From Chitinophaga sancti (GTDB lineage: Bacteria; Bacteroidota; Bacteroidia; Chitinophagales; Chitinophagaceae), in contig NZ_CP139972.1 of assembly GCF_034424315.1 (NCBI RefSeq), positions 2,108,001 to 2,172,000 on the forward strand: a stretch of 64,000 nucleotides of DNA. Reading direction: 5' to 3'. Numbering within the stretch: the stretch's first letter is position 1; the number at the start of each line of letters is the position of its first letter. The notes beneath the pieces were generated by a model. It saw nothing but the letters and a program-made list of their open reading frames with translations, had not been told where the DNA came from and searched no databases. Made by a program: the position numbers and the translations under genes. Shown here one piece after another: positions 28,407-42,600 of the stretch.

Positions 28407-28633
28407 TATGGGCTACAGTTTAAATGAACGTTTAAGTTAAACAATGTTTAACCTTTTTTTGCATGAAAAATTGTTGAGACGGGCTAAAAATAGTGTAAAT
28501 TTATTTAAGCAATTCCACTGATTGTTTGCAGCTGTTTTACAGATTAAAATCATTTTCTTCCGCATGCTTTTTGTTTAAATTTATTACAACGAATAAGGCT
28601 GATGCCTTTATTGAATGATCAAAACTTTGTATT

Positions 28634-29482
28634 ATGAAAACGATGCTTATTCCCGTTGATTTCACGGCTACAACTGAAAATACAATTCGTTTTGCAAGTG
28701 ATTGGGCACTCAGGTTTGGCTACAATCGTATTATTTTGTTAAAGACCTTTTACGATTCTGTTTTCGATAATATTGCAGTATCTGCAGAATATGCGCCTGT
28801 AAGTCAGGACTTCAGGTGGGAGGAACGGAGAGAAAGCACAAAGAAACTGGATAGTATGGCGGATGAGCTCAGTGCGAGAATGGAGGATGACATGGCGGTG
28901 CTGACAGCTGTGAGTGAAGTGCCTTTATTAAGAGCGATTAATGAGACGATCAGGGAGGAAAGTGTGGACCTGGTGTTGCTGGGAAGTGATAGTTGCCAGT
29001 CAAACAATAATAGTTTTATAGCAGGGAATATTATCAGTATTGCAAAGATCTCTCCTGTACGGGTGCTGGTGGTGCCTTCTCATTATAGTTTCAGGCCAAT
29101 CAACGATGTATTGCTGCCTTGCGATTACAGGATGATGGGTAACCTGGCAAAGCTGAATGATCCAAAACACGCCACCTTAGCGAGGAGTATGAATTTGCAT
29201 GTGTTGAATGTAGATGCGAAGGAACGGTATATTAATCCGAATGAAGAGTTCAAAAACCTGGAGGCGCATTTGCATAGTTACCTGCAGAATTATAAGCATG
29301 ATATTAATTATAGTAATGAGAAGAATATCATTGACGGGATTATAAAATATACCAAAGAGAATGATTTCCAGTTGATCATTTCATTGCCGGGAAAACATAG
29401 TTTCCTGTATTATTTAACTAATAAGAGTATTTCAGAAGCAATATGCAGGAATGCAAGGGTGCCGGTGATGATTTTGAAATAG
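28634..29482 (+). CDS. Universal stress protein, tandem Usp domains
   Basis: A 282-residue cytoplasmic protein. The first Usp domain (1-145) starts MKTMLIPVDFTATTENTIRFA and ends in a partial nucleotide motif (LLGSDS, then SPVRVLVVPS). The second (about 155-282) is degenerate and ends in ARVPVMILK. The usual G-2x-G-9x-G(S/T) ATP loop is not complete in either, so ATP binding is uncertain. The role is probably stress-related. The gene stands alone with its own terminator region. Confidence 0.88.
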   Translation: MKTMLIPVDFTATTENTIRFASDWALRFGYNRIILLKTFYDSVFDNIAVSAEYAPVSQDFRWEERRESTKKLDSMADELSARMEDDMAVLTAVSEVPLLRAINETIREESVDLVLLGSDSCQSNNNSFIAGNIISIAKISPVRVLVVPSHYSFRPINDVLLPCDYRMMGNLAKLNDPKHATLARSMNLHVLNVDAKERYINPNEEFKNLEAHLHSYLQNYKHDINYSNEKNIIDGIIKYTKENDFQLIISLPGKHSFLYYLTNKSISEAICRNARVPVMILK

Positions 29483-29580
29483 AAAGGATAATATGAATTT
29501 TGAAAAAACAGGAAGCTGTATGTAAGTATGCTCTTGCTAAATAAGACTTTCAATAAGCCAATAATTTTCCAATAAAAGAG

Positions 29581-29619
29581 AAAAGGTGTACCGAATTTTC
29601 GATACACCTTTCTTTTTTT
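29581..29619. terminator. Terminator between the usp and porP/sprF genes
   Basis: A 13-bp stem AAAGGTGTACCGA / TCGATACACCTTT with one mismatch, an ATTT loop and CTTTTTTT. On the minus strand the region after the stem is also T-rich, so it can end the adhesin-porP transcript as well. Confidence 0.85.
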
Positions 29620-29634
29620 GTAGCTATTCTGATG

Positions 29635-30603
29635 CTAAAACACCCTTGGATTGGCCATCCTCACTTTGAACCCGGGGAAAGTATATCCCAATGATATTTC
29701 ATGTGTACCACTGCTATACCCGTTCAATGGGCCGGTGGTAATATCATAGGCATACCCTACCCGCATATTTGGCACAGGGAAAAGCTCGATAGCCGCAACT
29801 ACAGCGTTGCTATAGGCCAGCTTGCTTTGTAAATAGTTCTTGTCATACAGGTTCACTCTTGTACGATAAGAACCGCCCAGCCAGATGATGTCTTTGTAGA
29901 GGATGAATGTATTCCAGTCAAAACTGGTAGGACCCCCTAAGTCATCTTTCAGTAAGAAGGATGGTTTCAGCTGGAAATCTTCATTCAGCGGCAACAGCAT
30001 ACCTGCGGTGAGGTAGTAGTGCATTTTGGATTGTGGCACTAGTTTGTACTGCCCACTCTTGAGGTAGTTGGTGATCAGGTTATCTACCGAGAAACCGGCA
30101 AAGAAGCGATCATTAGAAAAGTATACCCCTGCCCTTGCGTCTGGCGATAAGGTGCGCTGAACACCCGCAGGCATACTGGTTTCAGGATCATTGGTCACCA
30201 GATCTGTGGCATTGATGCTCTTTTGCAAAAGACCGAAACTGATCCCAAAGGCAAGACGGGAGCTACCATCAGCATTCAGGCGAATACGGTATGCGTAGCT
30301 GCCATAAGCTCCCAGCGTGCTTTGTGCACCCAGTTTGTCGCTGGTGACCTGGAAGGCCAGCCCAACGTTATCATTTGCTACAGCGGCGTCTACAGCTACT
30401 GAGAATGTACGGGGTGCACCATTGATACCGGTCCACTGACTGCGATAGAAACTATGCGCATTCAGCTGCTCCTTGTAGCCAGCATATGCGGGATTGATGT
30501 AAATCCCGTTAAACATATACTGGCTGTACTGTGCATCCTGCTGGGCTTTCAGTGTCAATGACCCTGCGAATAATAAGCCTGCGATTAAAAATATCTTCTT
30601 CAT
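29635..30603 (-). CDS. T9SS membrane protein PorP/SprF family
   Basis: A 322-residue outer-membrane barrel protein with a signal peptide of about 20 residues. Family features: QDAQYSQYMFNGIYINPAYAG near the start, then FYRSQWTGINGAPRTFSVAVD, FGLLQKSI, KMHYYLTAG, WLGGSYRTRVN, and a C-terminal GTHEISLGYTF. PorP/SprF proteins help export or anchor T9SS substrates that carry type B domains. The gene lies 20 bp downstream of the giant type B adhesin on the same strand, so it is very likely its dedicated partner. Confidence 0.95.
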   Translation of the reverse strand: MKKIFLIAGLLFAGSLTLKAQQDAQYSQYMFNGIYINPAYAGYKEQLNAHSFYRSQWTGINGAPRTFSVAVDAAVANDNVGLAFQVTSDKLGAQSTLGAYGSYAYRIRLNADGSSRLAFGISFGLLQKSINATDLVTNDPETSMPAGVQRTLSPDARAGVYFSNDRFFAGFSVDNLITNYLKSGQYKLVPQSKMHYYLTAGMLLPLNEDFQLKPSFLLKDDLGGPTSFDWNTFILYKDIIWLGGSYRTRVNLYDKNYLQSKLAYSNAVVAAIELFPVPNMRVGYAYDITTGPLNGYSSGTHEISLGYTFPGFKVRMANPRVF

Positions 30604-30623
30604 GGTTTTCAGCGCTAATCACA

Positions 30624-33600
30624 TTAATTATTAAAGTTCCTTACCAGTGTAGTGTATCCTTTGATCACTTCCCATCCTGAGCTAGCTGTGCGCCTGATGC
30701 GCAGCAGGTAGTAATAAGTTCCTTCGTTCAAGCCCTCTCCTTTCCATGTATTCTGGTAGTTCTTTGATCTGAATACTTCGTTACCCCAACGGTTTACGAT
30801 GATCAGTTCTGTTTCAGCATATTGGCTAAGACCTCTGATCTCGAATACGTCGTTCCTGCCATCGCCGTTCGGTGTGAACAGTGTTGGTACGGTGATCTCT
30901 GCAAATGAGGTAGAGATCTTTACAGTAGCGATGTTGGTAGTTTTACCATCAGCAGTTGTCACCTGGTAGGTGAAGGTATCCTCACCGGTATAACCTGTAG
31001 CAGGTGTGTAAGTGACGGTACCGTTGCTGTTTACGACTACCGAACCGTGGGCTGGTTGATCTACAACCCTTACTGAACCCGGATCGAAGGTCGAAGTACG
31101 GGCACTGTCGTTGGCAAGTACATCGATGTCGATTGGTGTGTTGGCGACTACAGTTATGCTGTCGTTAAAGGCCAGCGGGTTGTTTGAGTTGTCAGGAATT
31201 GTCACCTTTACGGCAACGGTTACTGTTGTTGTATTACCCTTGTCATCTTTTACGATGATGGTGAAGGCATCATCACCGGTATAGCCTGGATCAGGTGTAT
31301 AGGTGTATGTACCGTCATCATCCACTTTTACAGAACCATGGGTTGGATCGCTGCCTTTTTCGTAGGTGAGCGGGCCACCTTCAGGGTCGGTAGCGGTCAG
31401 GGTATCTTTTACAGGTTTGTCCTGTTCTGTAGTGGTAGTCGTACCACCTGTTACAACCGGTGCCTTGTTAGGCGTTGTTACAGTAACGGTAACGGTTACT
31501 GCTGTTGTATTACCCTTGTCATCTTTTACAATGATAGTGAAGGTATCATCACCGGTATAGCCTGGATCAGGCGTGTAGGTGTATGTACCGTCATCGTCCA
31601 CTTTTACAGAACCATGGGTTGGATCGCTGCCTTTTTCGTAGGTGAGCGGGCCACCTTCAGGGTCGGTAGCGGTCAGGGTATCTTTTACAGGTTTGTCCTG
31701 TTCCGTTGTAGTAGTCGTGCCGCCTGTTACAACCGGTGGATTGTTGGTAGTGGTTGGCGCCTTCACATCTACAGTGACGGTTACAGTTTTCGGATCACCA
31801 TGACCATCATCTACGATAATTGTGAAGGTATCGGTACCGGTGTATCCTGGATCAGGCGTATATGTATAGGTACCATCTTTGTCGACAACTACGTCACCGT
31901 GAGCTGGCTTGCTGCCTTTATCGAAGGTGAGTGGATCACCGTCGGGATCGGTAGCGGTCAGGGTATCTTTTACAGGTTTGTCCTGTTCTGTGGTGATGTC
32001 ATAACCGCCGTTTACTACTGGCGGATGGTTCGTAGTGGTTGGAGGTGTGACAGTCACGGTTACGGTCACTGTTTTCGGATTGCCACTGCCATCGTCGACG
32101 ATGACGGTGAAGGTGTCGTCACCGGTGAAACCCGGATCAGGCGTGTAAGTGTATGTACCCTTATCGTCCACGTTTACAGAACCATGGGCCGGTTCGCTAC
32201 CTTTACTGTAGGTGAGTGGATCGCCGTCAGGGTCGGTAGCAGTCAGGGTATCTTTTACAGGTTTACCTTGTTCTGTGGTGGTTTTGTCACCGCCTGTGAT
32301 GACTGGCACATCGTTTACAGGTGTTACAGTAAATCTTACGACAGCGGCATCGCAGAGACCCGGGGTACCGTTGTCACAGATCATGTATACAAGGCTGTCT
32401 TTGCCGTTGAAGTTTGGATCAGGTGTATAGACGATGATACCTTCGGCAGTCAGAGAGGCAGTACCATGTACTGGCAAAGTGATTATGCTGGCGCTTATTT
32501 CGTCTCCATCAGGATCGCTGTCATTCGTTAAGACATTGCCGGAGTATGTTTCATCTTCCAATGAAGTGATCGCATCATCTACGGCGATTGGCTTGTGATT
32601 GATAGCGGTTACTGTAAATATTACGACAGCGGTATTGCATAAGCCAGGAGTACCGTTGTCACAGGTTTGGTAAACGATGCTGTCTTTACCGCTGAAGTTT
32701 GGATTTGGTGTGTAGGTGAAGTGGCCATTTCCATCCAGGGTGGCGGTTCCGTTTACAGCAGGTGTCAGTAGGCTTGCAGTCAGGGCATCGCCATCTACGT
32801 CATAATCATTGGTCAGTACGTTGCCATTCGCGGAGGTGCCTTCGGCTAAGGTTGCGGCATCATCTACGGCAATCGGTGCGTCATTTACAGGGGAGACTAT
32901 AAAGGTCACGGTACCGATATCACACTTACTCGGAGTTCCATTATCACATACATTGTACTTAATACTATCAGCACCATTATAATTAGCATCTGGCGTATAA
33001 GTAAAGCTGCCATCCGGTTTCTGAGTTACTGTACCGTGGACTGGATTTACCAGCACTGTTGCTGTCAGCACATCGCCTTCTACATCGGTATCATTGGACA
33101 ATACTTCAAAATCCTTTGCTATATCCTCTGTGACATTAACCGCGTCATTTACTGCTACCGGTGCGTCATTTACAGGGGAAACTGTAAAGATCACAGTACC
33201 GGTATCACACATTGAAGGAGTACCATTATCGCATACTTTGTACTTAATACTATCTACACCATTATAATTAGCATCTGGCGTATAGGTAAAGCTTCCATCA
33301 GGTTTCTGAGTTACTGTACCATGTACTGGATTCACCAGTACTGTTGCTGTCAGCACATCCCCTTCTACATCGGTATCATTGGACAATACTTCAAAATCCT
33401 TTGCTATATCCTCTGTGACATTCACTGCATCATTTACTGCTACCGGTGCGTCATTTACAGGGGAGACTATAAAGGTCACTGTACCGATATCACACTTACT
33501 CGGAGTTCCATTATCACATACATTGTACTTAATACTATCAGCACCATTATAATTAGCATCTGGCGTATAAGTAAAGCTGCCATCCGGCTTCTGAGTTACC

Positions 33601-36600
33601 GTACCATGTACTGGATTTACCAGCACTATTGCTGTCAGCACATCCCCTTCTACATCGGTATCATTGGACAATACTTCAAAATCCTTAGCAGTATCCTCTG
33701 TGACATTCACAGCGTCATTTACTGCTACCGGTGCGTCATTTACAGGGGAAACTGTAAAGATCACTGTTCCGATATCACACTTACTCGGAGTTCCATTATC
33801 ACATACTTTGTACTTAATACTATCAGCACCATTATAATTAGCATCTGGCGTATAAGTAAAGCTGCCATCCGGTTTCTGAGTTACTGTACCATGTACTGGA
33901 TTTACCAGTACTGTTGCAGTCAGCACATCGCCTTCTACATCGGTATCATTGGACAATACTTCAAAATCCTTTGCTATATCCTCTGTGACATTAACCGCGT
34001 CATTTACTGCTACCGGTGCGTCATTTACAGGTGTTACTGTAAAGGTCACGGTACCGATATCACACTTACTCGGAGTTCCATTATCACAAACTTTGTACTT
34101 AATACTATCTACACCATTATAATTAGGATCAGGCGTATAAGTAAAGCTGCCATCTGGTTTCTGGGTTACTGTACCATGTACTGGATTTACCAGCACTGTT
34201 GCAGTCAGTACATCCCCTTCTACATCGGTATCATTGGACAATACTTCAAAATCCTTTGCTATATCCTCTGTGACATTCACAGCGTCATTTACTGCTACCG
34301 GTGCGTCATTTACAGGGGAGACTGTAAAGATCACGGTTCCGATATCACACTTACTCGGAGTTCCATTATCACATACATTGTACTTAATACTATCAGCACC
34401 ATTATAATTAGCATCTGGCGTATAAGTAAAGCTGCCATCCGGTTTCTGAGTTACCGTACCATGTACTGGATTTACCAGCACTGTTGCTGTCAGCACATCC
34501 CCTTCTACATCGGTATCATTGGACAATACTTCAAAATCCTTTGCTATATCCTCTGTGACATTAACTGCATCATTTACTGCTACCGGTGCGTCATTTACAG
34601 GTGTTACTGTAAAGGTCACGGTACCGATATCACACTTACTCGGAGTTCCATTATCACAAACTTTGTACTTAATACTATCTACACCATTATAATTAGCATC
34701 AGGCGTATAAGTAAAGCTGCCATCTGGTTTCTGGGTTACTGTACCATGTACTGGATTTACCAGCACTGTTGCTGTCAGCACATCCCCATCTACATCGGTA
34801 TCATTGGACAATACTTCAAAATCCTTTGCTATATCCTCTGTGACATTCACAGCGTCATTTACTGCTACCGGTGCGTCATTTACAGGGGAGACTGTAAAGA
34901 TCACGGTTCCGATATCACACTTACTCGGAGTTCCATTATCACATACATTGTACTTAATACTATCAGCACCATTATAATTAGCATCTGGCGTATAAGTAAA
35001 GCTGCCATCTGGTTTCTGGGTTACCGTACCATGTACTGGATTTACCAGCACTGTTGCTGTCAGCACATCCCCTTCTACATCGGTATCATTGGACAATACT
35101 TCAAAATCCTTTGCTATATCCTCTGTGACATTCACTGCATCATTTACTGCTACTGGTGCGTCATTTACAGGAGAAACGGTAAAGATCACGGTACCGGTAT
35201 CACACTTACTTGGAGTTCCATTATCGCAAACTTTGTACTTAATACTATCTACACCATTATAATTAGCATCAGGCGTATAAGTAAAGCTTCCGTCGGGTTT
35301 CTGAGTTACTGTACCATGTACTGGATTTACCAGCAATGCTGCAGTCAGCACATCGCCTTCTACATCTGTATCATTGGACAATACTTCAAAATCCTTTGCC
35401 ATATCCTCTGTGACATTCACAGCGTCATTTACTGCTACCGGTGCGTCATTTACAGGGGAGACTGTAAAGATCACGGTTCCGATATCACACTTACTCGGAG
35501 TTCCATTATCACATACATTGTACTTAATACTATCAGCACCATTATAATTAGCATCTGGCGTATAAGTAAAGCTGCCATCCGGCTTCTGAGTTACCGTACC
35601 ATGTACTGGATTTACCAGCACTGTTGCTGTCAGCACATCCCCTTCTACATCGGTATCATTGGACAATACTTCAAAATCCTTTGCTATATCCTCTGTGACA
35701 TTCACTGCATCATTTACTGCTACTGGTGCATCATTTACAGGGGAGACTGTAAAGATCACTGTTCCGATATCACACTTACTCGGAGTTCCATTATCACATA
35801 CATTGTACTTAATACTATCAGCACCATTATAATTAGCATCTGGCGTATAAGTAAAGCTGCCATCCGGCTTCTGAGTTACCGTACCATGTACTGGATTTAA
35901 CACCACTGTTGCAGTCAGCACATCGCCTTCTACATCGGTATCATTGGACAATACTTCAAAATCCTTTGCTGTATCCTCTGTGACATTCACAGCATCATTT
36001 ACTGCTACCGGTGCATCATTTACAGGGGAGACTGTAAAGATCACGGTTCCGATATCACACTTACTCGGAGTTCCATTATCACATACATTGTACTTAATAC
36101 TATCAGCACCATTATAATTAGCATCTGGCGTATAAGTAAAGCTGCCATCTGGTTTCTGGGTTACTGTACCATGTACTGGATTTACCAGCACTGTTGCTGT
36201 CAGCACATCCCCATCTACATCGGTATCATTGGACAATACTTCAAAATCCTTTGCTATATCCTCTGTGACATTCACAGCGTCATTTACTGCTACCGGTGCG
36301 TCATTTACAGGGGAGACTGTAAAGATCACGGTTCCGATATCACACTTACTCGGAGTTCCATTATCACATACATTGTACTTAATACTATCAGCACCATTAT
36401 AATTAGCATCTGGCGTATAAGTAAAGCTGCCATCTGGTTTCTGGGTTACCGTACCATGTACTGGATTTACCAGCACTGTTGCTGTCAGCACATCCCCTTC
36501 TACATCGGTATCATTGGACAATACTTCAAAATCCTTTGCTATATCCTCTGTGACATTCACTGCATCATTTACTGCTACTGGTGCGTCATTTACAGGAGAA

Positions 36601-39600
36601 ACGGTAAAGATCACGGTACCGGTATCACACTTACTTGGAGTTCCATTATCGCAAACTTTGTACTTAATACTATCTACACCATTATAATTAGCATCAGGCG
36701 TATAAGTAAAGCTTCCGTCGGGTTTCTGAGTTACTGTACCATGTACTGGATTTACCAGCAATGCTGCAGTCAGCACATCGCCTTCTACATCTGTATCATT
36801 GGACAATACTTCAAAATCCTTTGCCATATCCTCTGTGACATTCACAGCGTCATTTACTGCTACCGGTGCATCATTTACAGGGGAGACTGTAAAGATCACG
36901 GTTCCGATATCACACTTACTCGGAGTTCCATTATCACATACATTGTACTTAATACTATCAGCACCATTATAATTAGCATCTGGCGTATAAGTAAAGCTGC
37001 CATCCGGCTTCTGAGTTACCGTACCATGTACTGGATTTACCAGCACTGTTGCTGTCAGCACATCCCCTTCTACATCGGTATCATTGGACAATACTTCAAA
37101 ATCCTTTGCTATATCCTCTGTGACATTCACTGCATCATTTACTGCTACTGGTGCGTCATTTACAGGTGTTACTGTAAAGGTCACAGTACCGGTATCACAC
37201 ATTGAAGGCGTACCATTATCGCATACTTTGTACTTAATACTATCAACACCATTATAATTAGCATCCGGTGTATAAGTAAAGCTGCCATCTGGTTTCTGAG
37301 TTACCGTACCATGTACTGGATTTACTAGTACTGTTGCAGTCAGCACATCGCCTTCTACATCGGTATCATTGGACAATACTTCAAAATCTTTAGCAGTATC
37401 CTCCACAACCATCACCGCATCATTTACTGCTACCGGTGCGTCATTTACAGGGGAGACTGTAAATATTACTACTCCTGTATCACACATTGAAGGAGTACCA
37501 TTATCGCAAACTTTGTACTTAATACTATCTACACCATTATAATTAGCATCAGGCGTATAGGTAAAGCTTCCATCTGGCTTCTGAGTTACTGTACCATGTA
37601 CTGGATTTACCAGCACTGTTGCTGTCAGCACATCGCCTTCTACATCGGTATCATTGGACAATACTTCAAAATCCTTTGCTATATCCTCTGTGACATTCAC
37701 TGCATCATTTACTGCTACCGGTGCATCATTTACAGGGGAAACTGTAAAGATCACTGTTCCGATATCACACTTACTCGGAGTTCCATTATCACATACATTG
37801 TACTTAATACTATCAGCACCATTATAATTAGCATCTGGCGTATAAGCAAAGCTGCCATCCGGCTTCTGAGTTACCGTACCATGTACTGGATTTACCACCA
37901 CTGTTGCAGTCAGCACATCGCCTTCTACATCGGTATCATTGGACAATACTTCAAAATCCTTAGCAGTATCCTCTGTGACATTAACCGCATCATTTACTGC
38001 TACTGGTGCATCATTTACAGGGGAGACTGTAAAGATCACTGTTCCGATATCACACTTACTCGGAGTTCCATTATCACATACATTGTACTTAATACTATCA
38101 GCACCATTATAATTAGCATCTGGCGTATAAGTAAAGCTGCCATCCGGCTTCTGAGTTACCGTACCATGTACTGGATTTACCACCACTGTTGCAGTCAGCA
38201 CATCGCCTTCTACATCGGTATCATTGGACAATACTTCAAAATCCTTAGCAGTATCCTCTGTGACATTCACAGCGTCATTTACTGCTACCGGTGCATCATT
38301 TACAGGAGAAACTGTAAAGATCACTGTTCCGGTATCACACATTGAAGGAGTACCATTATCGCACACTTTATACTTAATACTATCTACACCGTTATAATTA
38401 GCATTCGGTGTATAGGTAAAGCTTCCGTCGGGTTTCTGATTTACTGTTCCATGCACTGGATTTACCAGCACTGTTGCTGTCAGCACATCGCCTTCTACAT
38501 CGGTATCATTGGACAATACATCAAAATCCTTTGCTATATCCTCTGTGACATTCACTGCATCATTTACTGCTACCGGTGCGTCATTTACAGGAGAAACGGT
38601 AAAGATCACGGTACCGATATCACACTTACTTGGAGTTCCATTATCACATACATTGTACTTAATACTATCAACACCATTATAATTAGCATCAGGCGTATAG
38701 GTAAAGCTGCCGTCGGGTTTCTGAGTTACTGTACCATGCACTGGATTTACCAGCACTGTTGCAGTCAGCACATCCCCTTCTACATCTGTATCATTGGACA
38801 ATACATCAAAATCCTTAGCAGTATCCTCTGTGACATTCACCGCATCATTTACTGCTACCGGTGCATCATTCACAGGAGAAACGGTAAAGATCACAGTTCC
38901 GGTATCACACATTGAAGGCGTACCATTATCGCAAACTTTATACTTAATACTATCTACACCATTATAATTAGCATCAGGCGTATAGGTAAAGCTTCCATCT
39001 GGCTTCTGAGTTACTGTACCGTGGACTGGATTTACCAGTACTGTTGCAGTCAGCACATCCCCTTCTACATCGGTATCATTGGACAATACTTCAAAATCCT
39101 TTGCTATATCCTCTGTGACATTCACTGCATCATTTACTGCTACCGGTGCGTCATTTACAGGGGAAACTGTAAAGGTCACGGTACCGGTATCACACATTGA
39201 AGGAGTACCATTATCGCAAACGCGATACGTCATACTATCAACACCATTATAATTAGCATCCGGCGTATAAGTAAAGCTACCATCCGGCTTCTGTGTTACC
39301 GTACCATGCACTGGATTCACCACCACACTAGCCGTCAGCACATCGCCTTCCACATCACTATCATTAAGCAATACATCAAAATCCTTTGCCACATCCTCTG
39401 TGACATTCACTGCATCATTTACTGCTACTGGTGCATCATTCACAGGAGAAACGGTAAAGATCACAGTTCCGGTATCACACATAGAAGGCGTACCATTATC
39501 GCAAACTTTATACTTAATACTATCAACACCGTTATAATTAGCATCCGGCGTATAAGTAAAGCTTCCATCCGGTTTCTGATTTACTGTACCATGAACTGGA

Positions 39601-42600
39601 TTTACCAGCACTGTTGCTGTCAGCACATCCCCTTCTACATCGGTATCATTGGACAATACTTCAAAATCTTTTGAAGTATCCTCTGTTACATTCACAGCAT
39701 CATTTACTGCTACCGGTGCATCATTTACAGGTGTTACTGTAAAGATCACGGTACCGGTATCACACATTGAAGGAGTACCATTATCGCAAACTTTATACTT
39801 AATACTATCAACACCATTATAATTAGCATCCGGCGTATAAGTAAAGCTGCCATCCGGTTTCTGTGTTACTGTACCGTGAACTGGATTTACCAGCACTGTT
39901 GCAGTCAGCACATCGCCTTCTACATCTGTATCATTGGACAATACTTCAAAATCTTTTGCAATATCCTCTGTGACATTCACAGCATCATTTACTGCTACCG
40001 GTGCGTCATTTACAGGGGAAACTGTAAAGATCACTGTACCTGTATCACACATTGAAGGAGTACCATTATCGCAAACTTTATACTTAATACTATCAACACC
40101 ATTATAATTAGCATCCGGTGTATAAGTAAAGCTGCCATCCGGTTTCTGTGTTACCGTACCATGCACTGGATTCACCACCACACCAGCCGTCAGCACATCG
40201 CCTTCCACATCACTATCATTAACCAATACATCAAAATCCTTTGCCACGTCCTCCACAACCATCACCGCATCATCCACCGCTACCGGCGCATCATTCACAG
40301 GGGAAACGGTAAAGATCACTGTACCGGTATCACACATAGAAGGCGTACCATTATCGCAAACTTTATACTTAATACTATCAACACCATTATAATTAGCATC
40401 CGGCGTATAAGTAAAGCTTCCATCCGGTTTCTGTGTTACCGTACCATGCACTGGATTCACCACCACACCAGCCGTCAGCACATCGCCTTCCACATCACTA
40501 TCATTAACCAATACATCAAAATCCTTAGCCACATCCTCCACAACAGGTACCGCATCGTCCACCGCTACCGGTGCGTCATTCACAGCCGCTACCGTAAAGA
40601 CCACCATTCCCGTATCACACATCGAAGGAACACCATTATCACATAAGCTATACCTCATGGTATCCAAACCATTATAATTAGTACCCGGCGTATAAGTAAA
40701 GCTCCCATCCGGCTTCTGAGTCACCGTACCATGCACAGGATTCACCACCACACTTGCCGTCAGCACATCCCCATCTCCATCTGTATCATTAAGCACCACA
40801 TCAAAATCCTTTGCCGTATCCTCCACTACAGGTACCGCATCATCCACCGCCACCGGCGCATGATTCACTTTCTTCACCGTAATATGTACCGTAATTATAG
40901 AAGAACTCTTTCCATCACTCACTGCCACCTTAAATGAATCTATTCCAACATACCCCGTAGCCGGTTTATATAAATAAGTTCCATCACCATTCACCGTCAC
41001 CGTACCATGAGCCGGATTAGTAGATTTCGTAAACGTAATTGCATCACCATCCAGATCCGTAGCCGTTACCTTACTAACCAGATCTTTATTCATTTCAATC
41101 TCCTCATTCGTATCCGGCCCATACGGCACATCATTCACCGCAGTAATACCCAGTGAGATCGTACCAGTCGCCGTCTTCGTACCACCCGCTCCTGTATTTC
41201 CATTATCAGCAATCGTCACCGTGATGATCTCAGCAGCCGGAGGCGTATGAGACGCTGAATAAGTCAGGTTACCACCAGCTATATAAGTATTGATAGCAGA
41301 CAAGGTACCTGACAACGAAATGCTGCCACCCGTACCCGTCACCGTTACACCTGCCACCGTCGCAGTATTAAACCAACCCGTCGGCACAGAAAAACTAGCC
41401 GTTACCGCACCAGTACCCGCATCCACATCTGCAAAAGACACATCTTTCAACGAAGCCGGTGTATCCTCCGTTACCGCCAGCCCCGTAGGCAGCGACATCG
41501 TTGGACCATCATTCACCGGGGTAATATCAATCGTCATGGTCGCAGCCGTAGTTGCATAAGACGTACCATCAGCAGCATTCCACTGGAAGCACGTAGTACC
41601 ATTCCAGTTTGATGTAGGCGTAAACACTATCTTGCTCAGATCTGCCGCCACAATCTCCTGCCCTACCGTAATATTCGTACCATTCATTTTGAAACTCCCA
41701 TTCAATGGCAGACTCAATATCTTTATCTTTGACAGCGCCGTTCCATCCGGATCCGTATATACACTGGTGAAATTCGCCGCCGTAAATGCTAAGGCAGCAT
41801 CCTCCGCACCAGACACACTATTATCAGCTACCGCCGGCAGATTATTCACCACCGCAGTTACCGTAAAGTAATAAGTGGCACGATCCGTATTACTATCATT
41901 ATTCTTAATAGTTACTACCGCCGTGTAAGTACCAATTGCATGTGATGCAGGATTGAAAGTCACCACAAATCCTAAACCCCCTCCACTGCTGATACTTGTA
42001 CCAGCCGGCTGTGAGCTCACTGTAAAACCAGCATCCCCTGCAATCGTCACCAACTGAGGTGTACCCGTCAGCGTGATTATACCCGTACCAATGTTCTGTA
42101 CCGTAAAGGTATTACCCACCGCACCACCTGTAGTTGTCAGCACGCCATAATTAGTACCATCCGTGGTGGATGTACTAATTTTATTATCAGCGATGGTTTG
42201 CCCATTACCTGACACACTCACCCGTGGAGTTGTCAATATATAAATACTGGTGGTAGAAGCCGGCCCTGTTTCCTTCCCATCATTCACCTCTACTGTAATA
42301 GTACGGGTTGTTGTATTAGGCGAACCCAGGGTGTTCATGTATTGGATCAACTTTAGCGCATCTGCATATGCTGCAGCTGATGCCACACCCGTTAAACGGA
42401 TCGTATCAGTATTTGCACCGGTAACAGTTATACCAGCAGGCATCGCACCATTCACAACCAGGTACTCTGCACTTCCATTCTTATCATTGGTCAATACGAT
42501 CTTCGCGCTTGAAATATTATCACCATCAGGATCAGAAACTACCACATCATTATCCGCAATGTTTGCACCCGTTGCACTCCCCGCAGCAAAATAATTGATG

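Larger units (their letters stand above)
32881..40861 (-). repeat. 28 x 285-bp tandem repeat array within the adhesin gene
   Basis: 28 units of exactly 285 bp (95 codons) keep the frame throughout. The phrase tcatttacaggggaaactg recurs every 285 bp. Units at the 5' end of the gene (R1-R3, near 40000-40860) are the most divergent; those in the middle differ by only a few bases. Two residue types alternate: [16 protein letters not shown] and [16 protein letters not shown]. Confidence 0.95.

Noticed and set aside
31338..32531. Plus-strand frame of 397 codons
   Set aside because: Antisense of the cadherin-like repeats near the 3' end of the adhesin gene; same explanation.
33321..35900. Long plus-strand reading frame (859 codons) and similar frames at 36171-37205, 37596-38345 and 38451-38915
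   Set aside because: They are the antisense of the 285-bp adhesin repeats. One stop-free antisense frame in the unit is copied many times. The product is an odd Ile/Tyr/Cys-rich string with no signal or family.
32881..40861. CRISPR array
   Set aside because: The repeats are 285 bp with no unique spacers, keep a protein frame and lie inside a gene.
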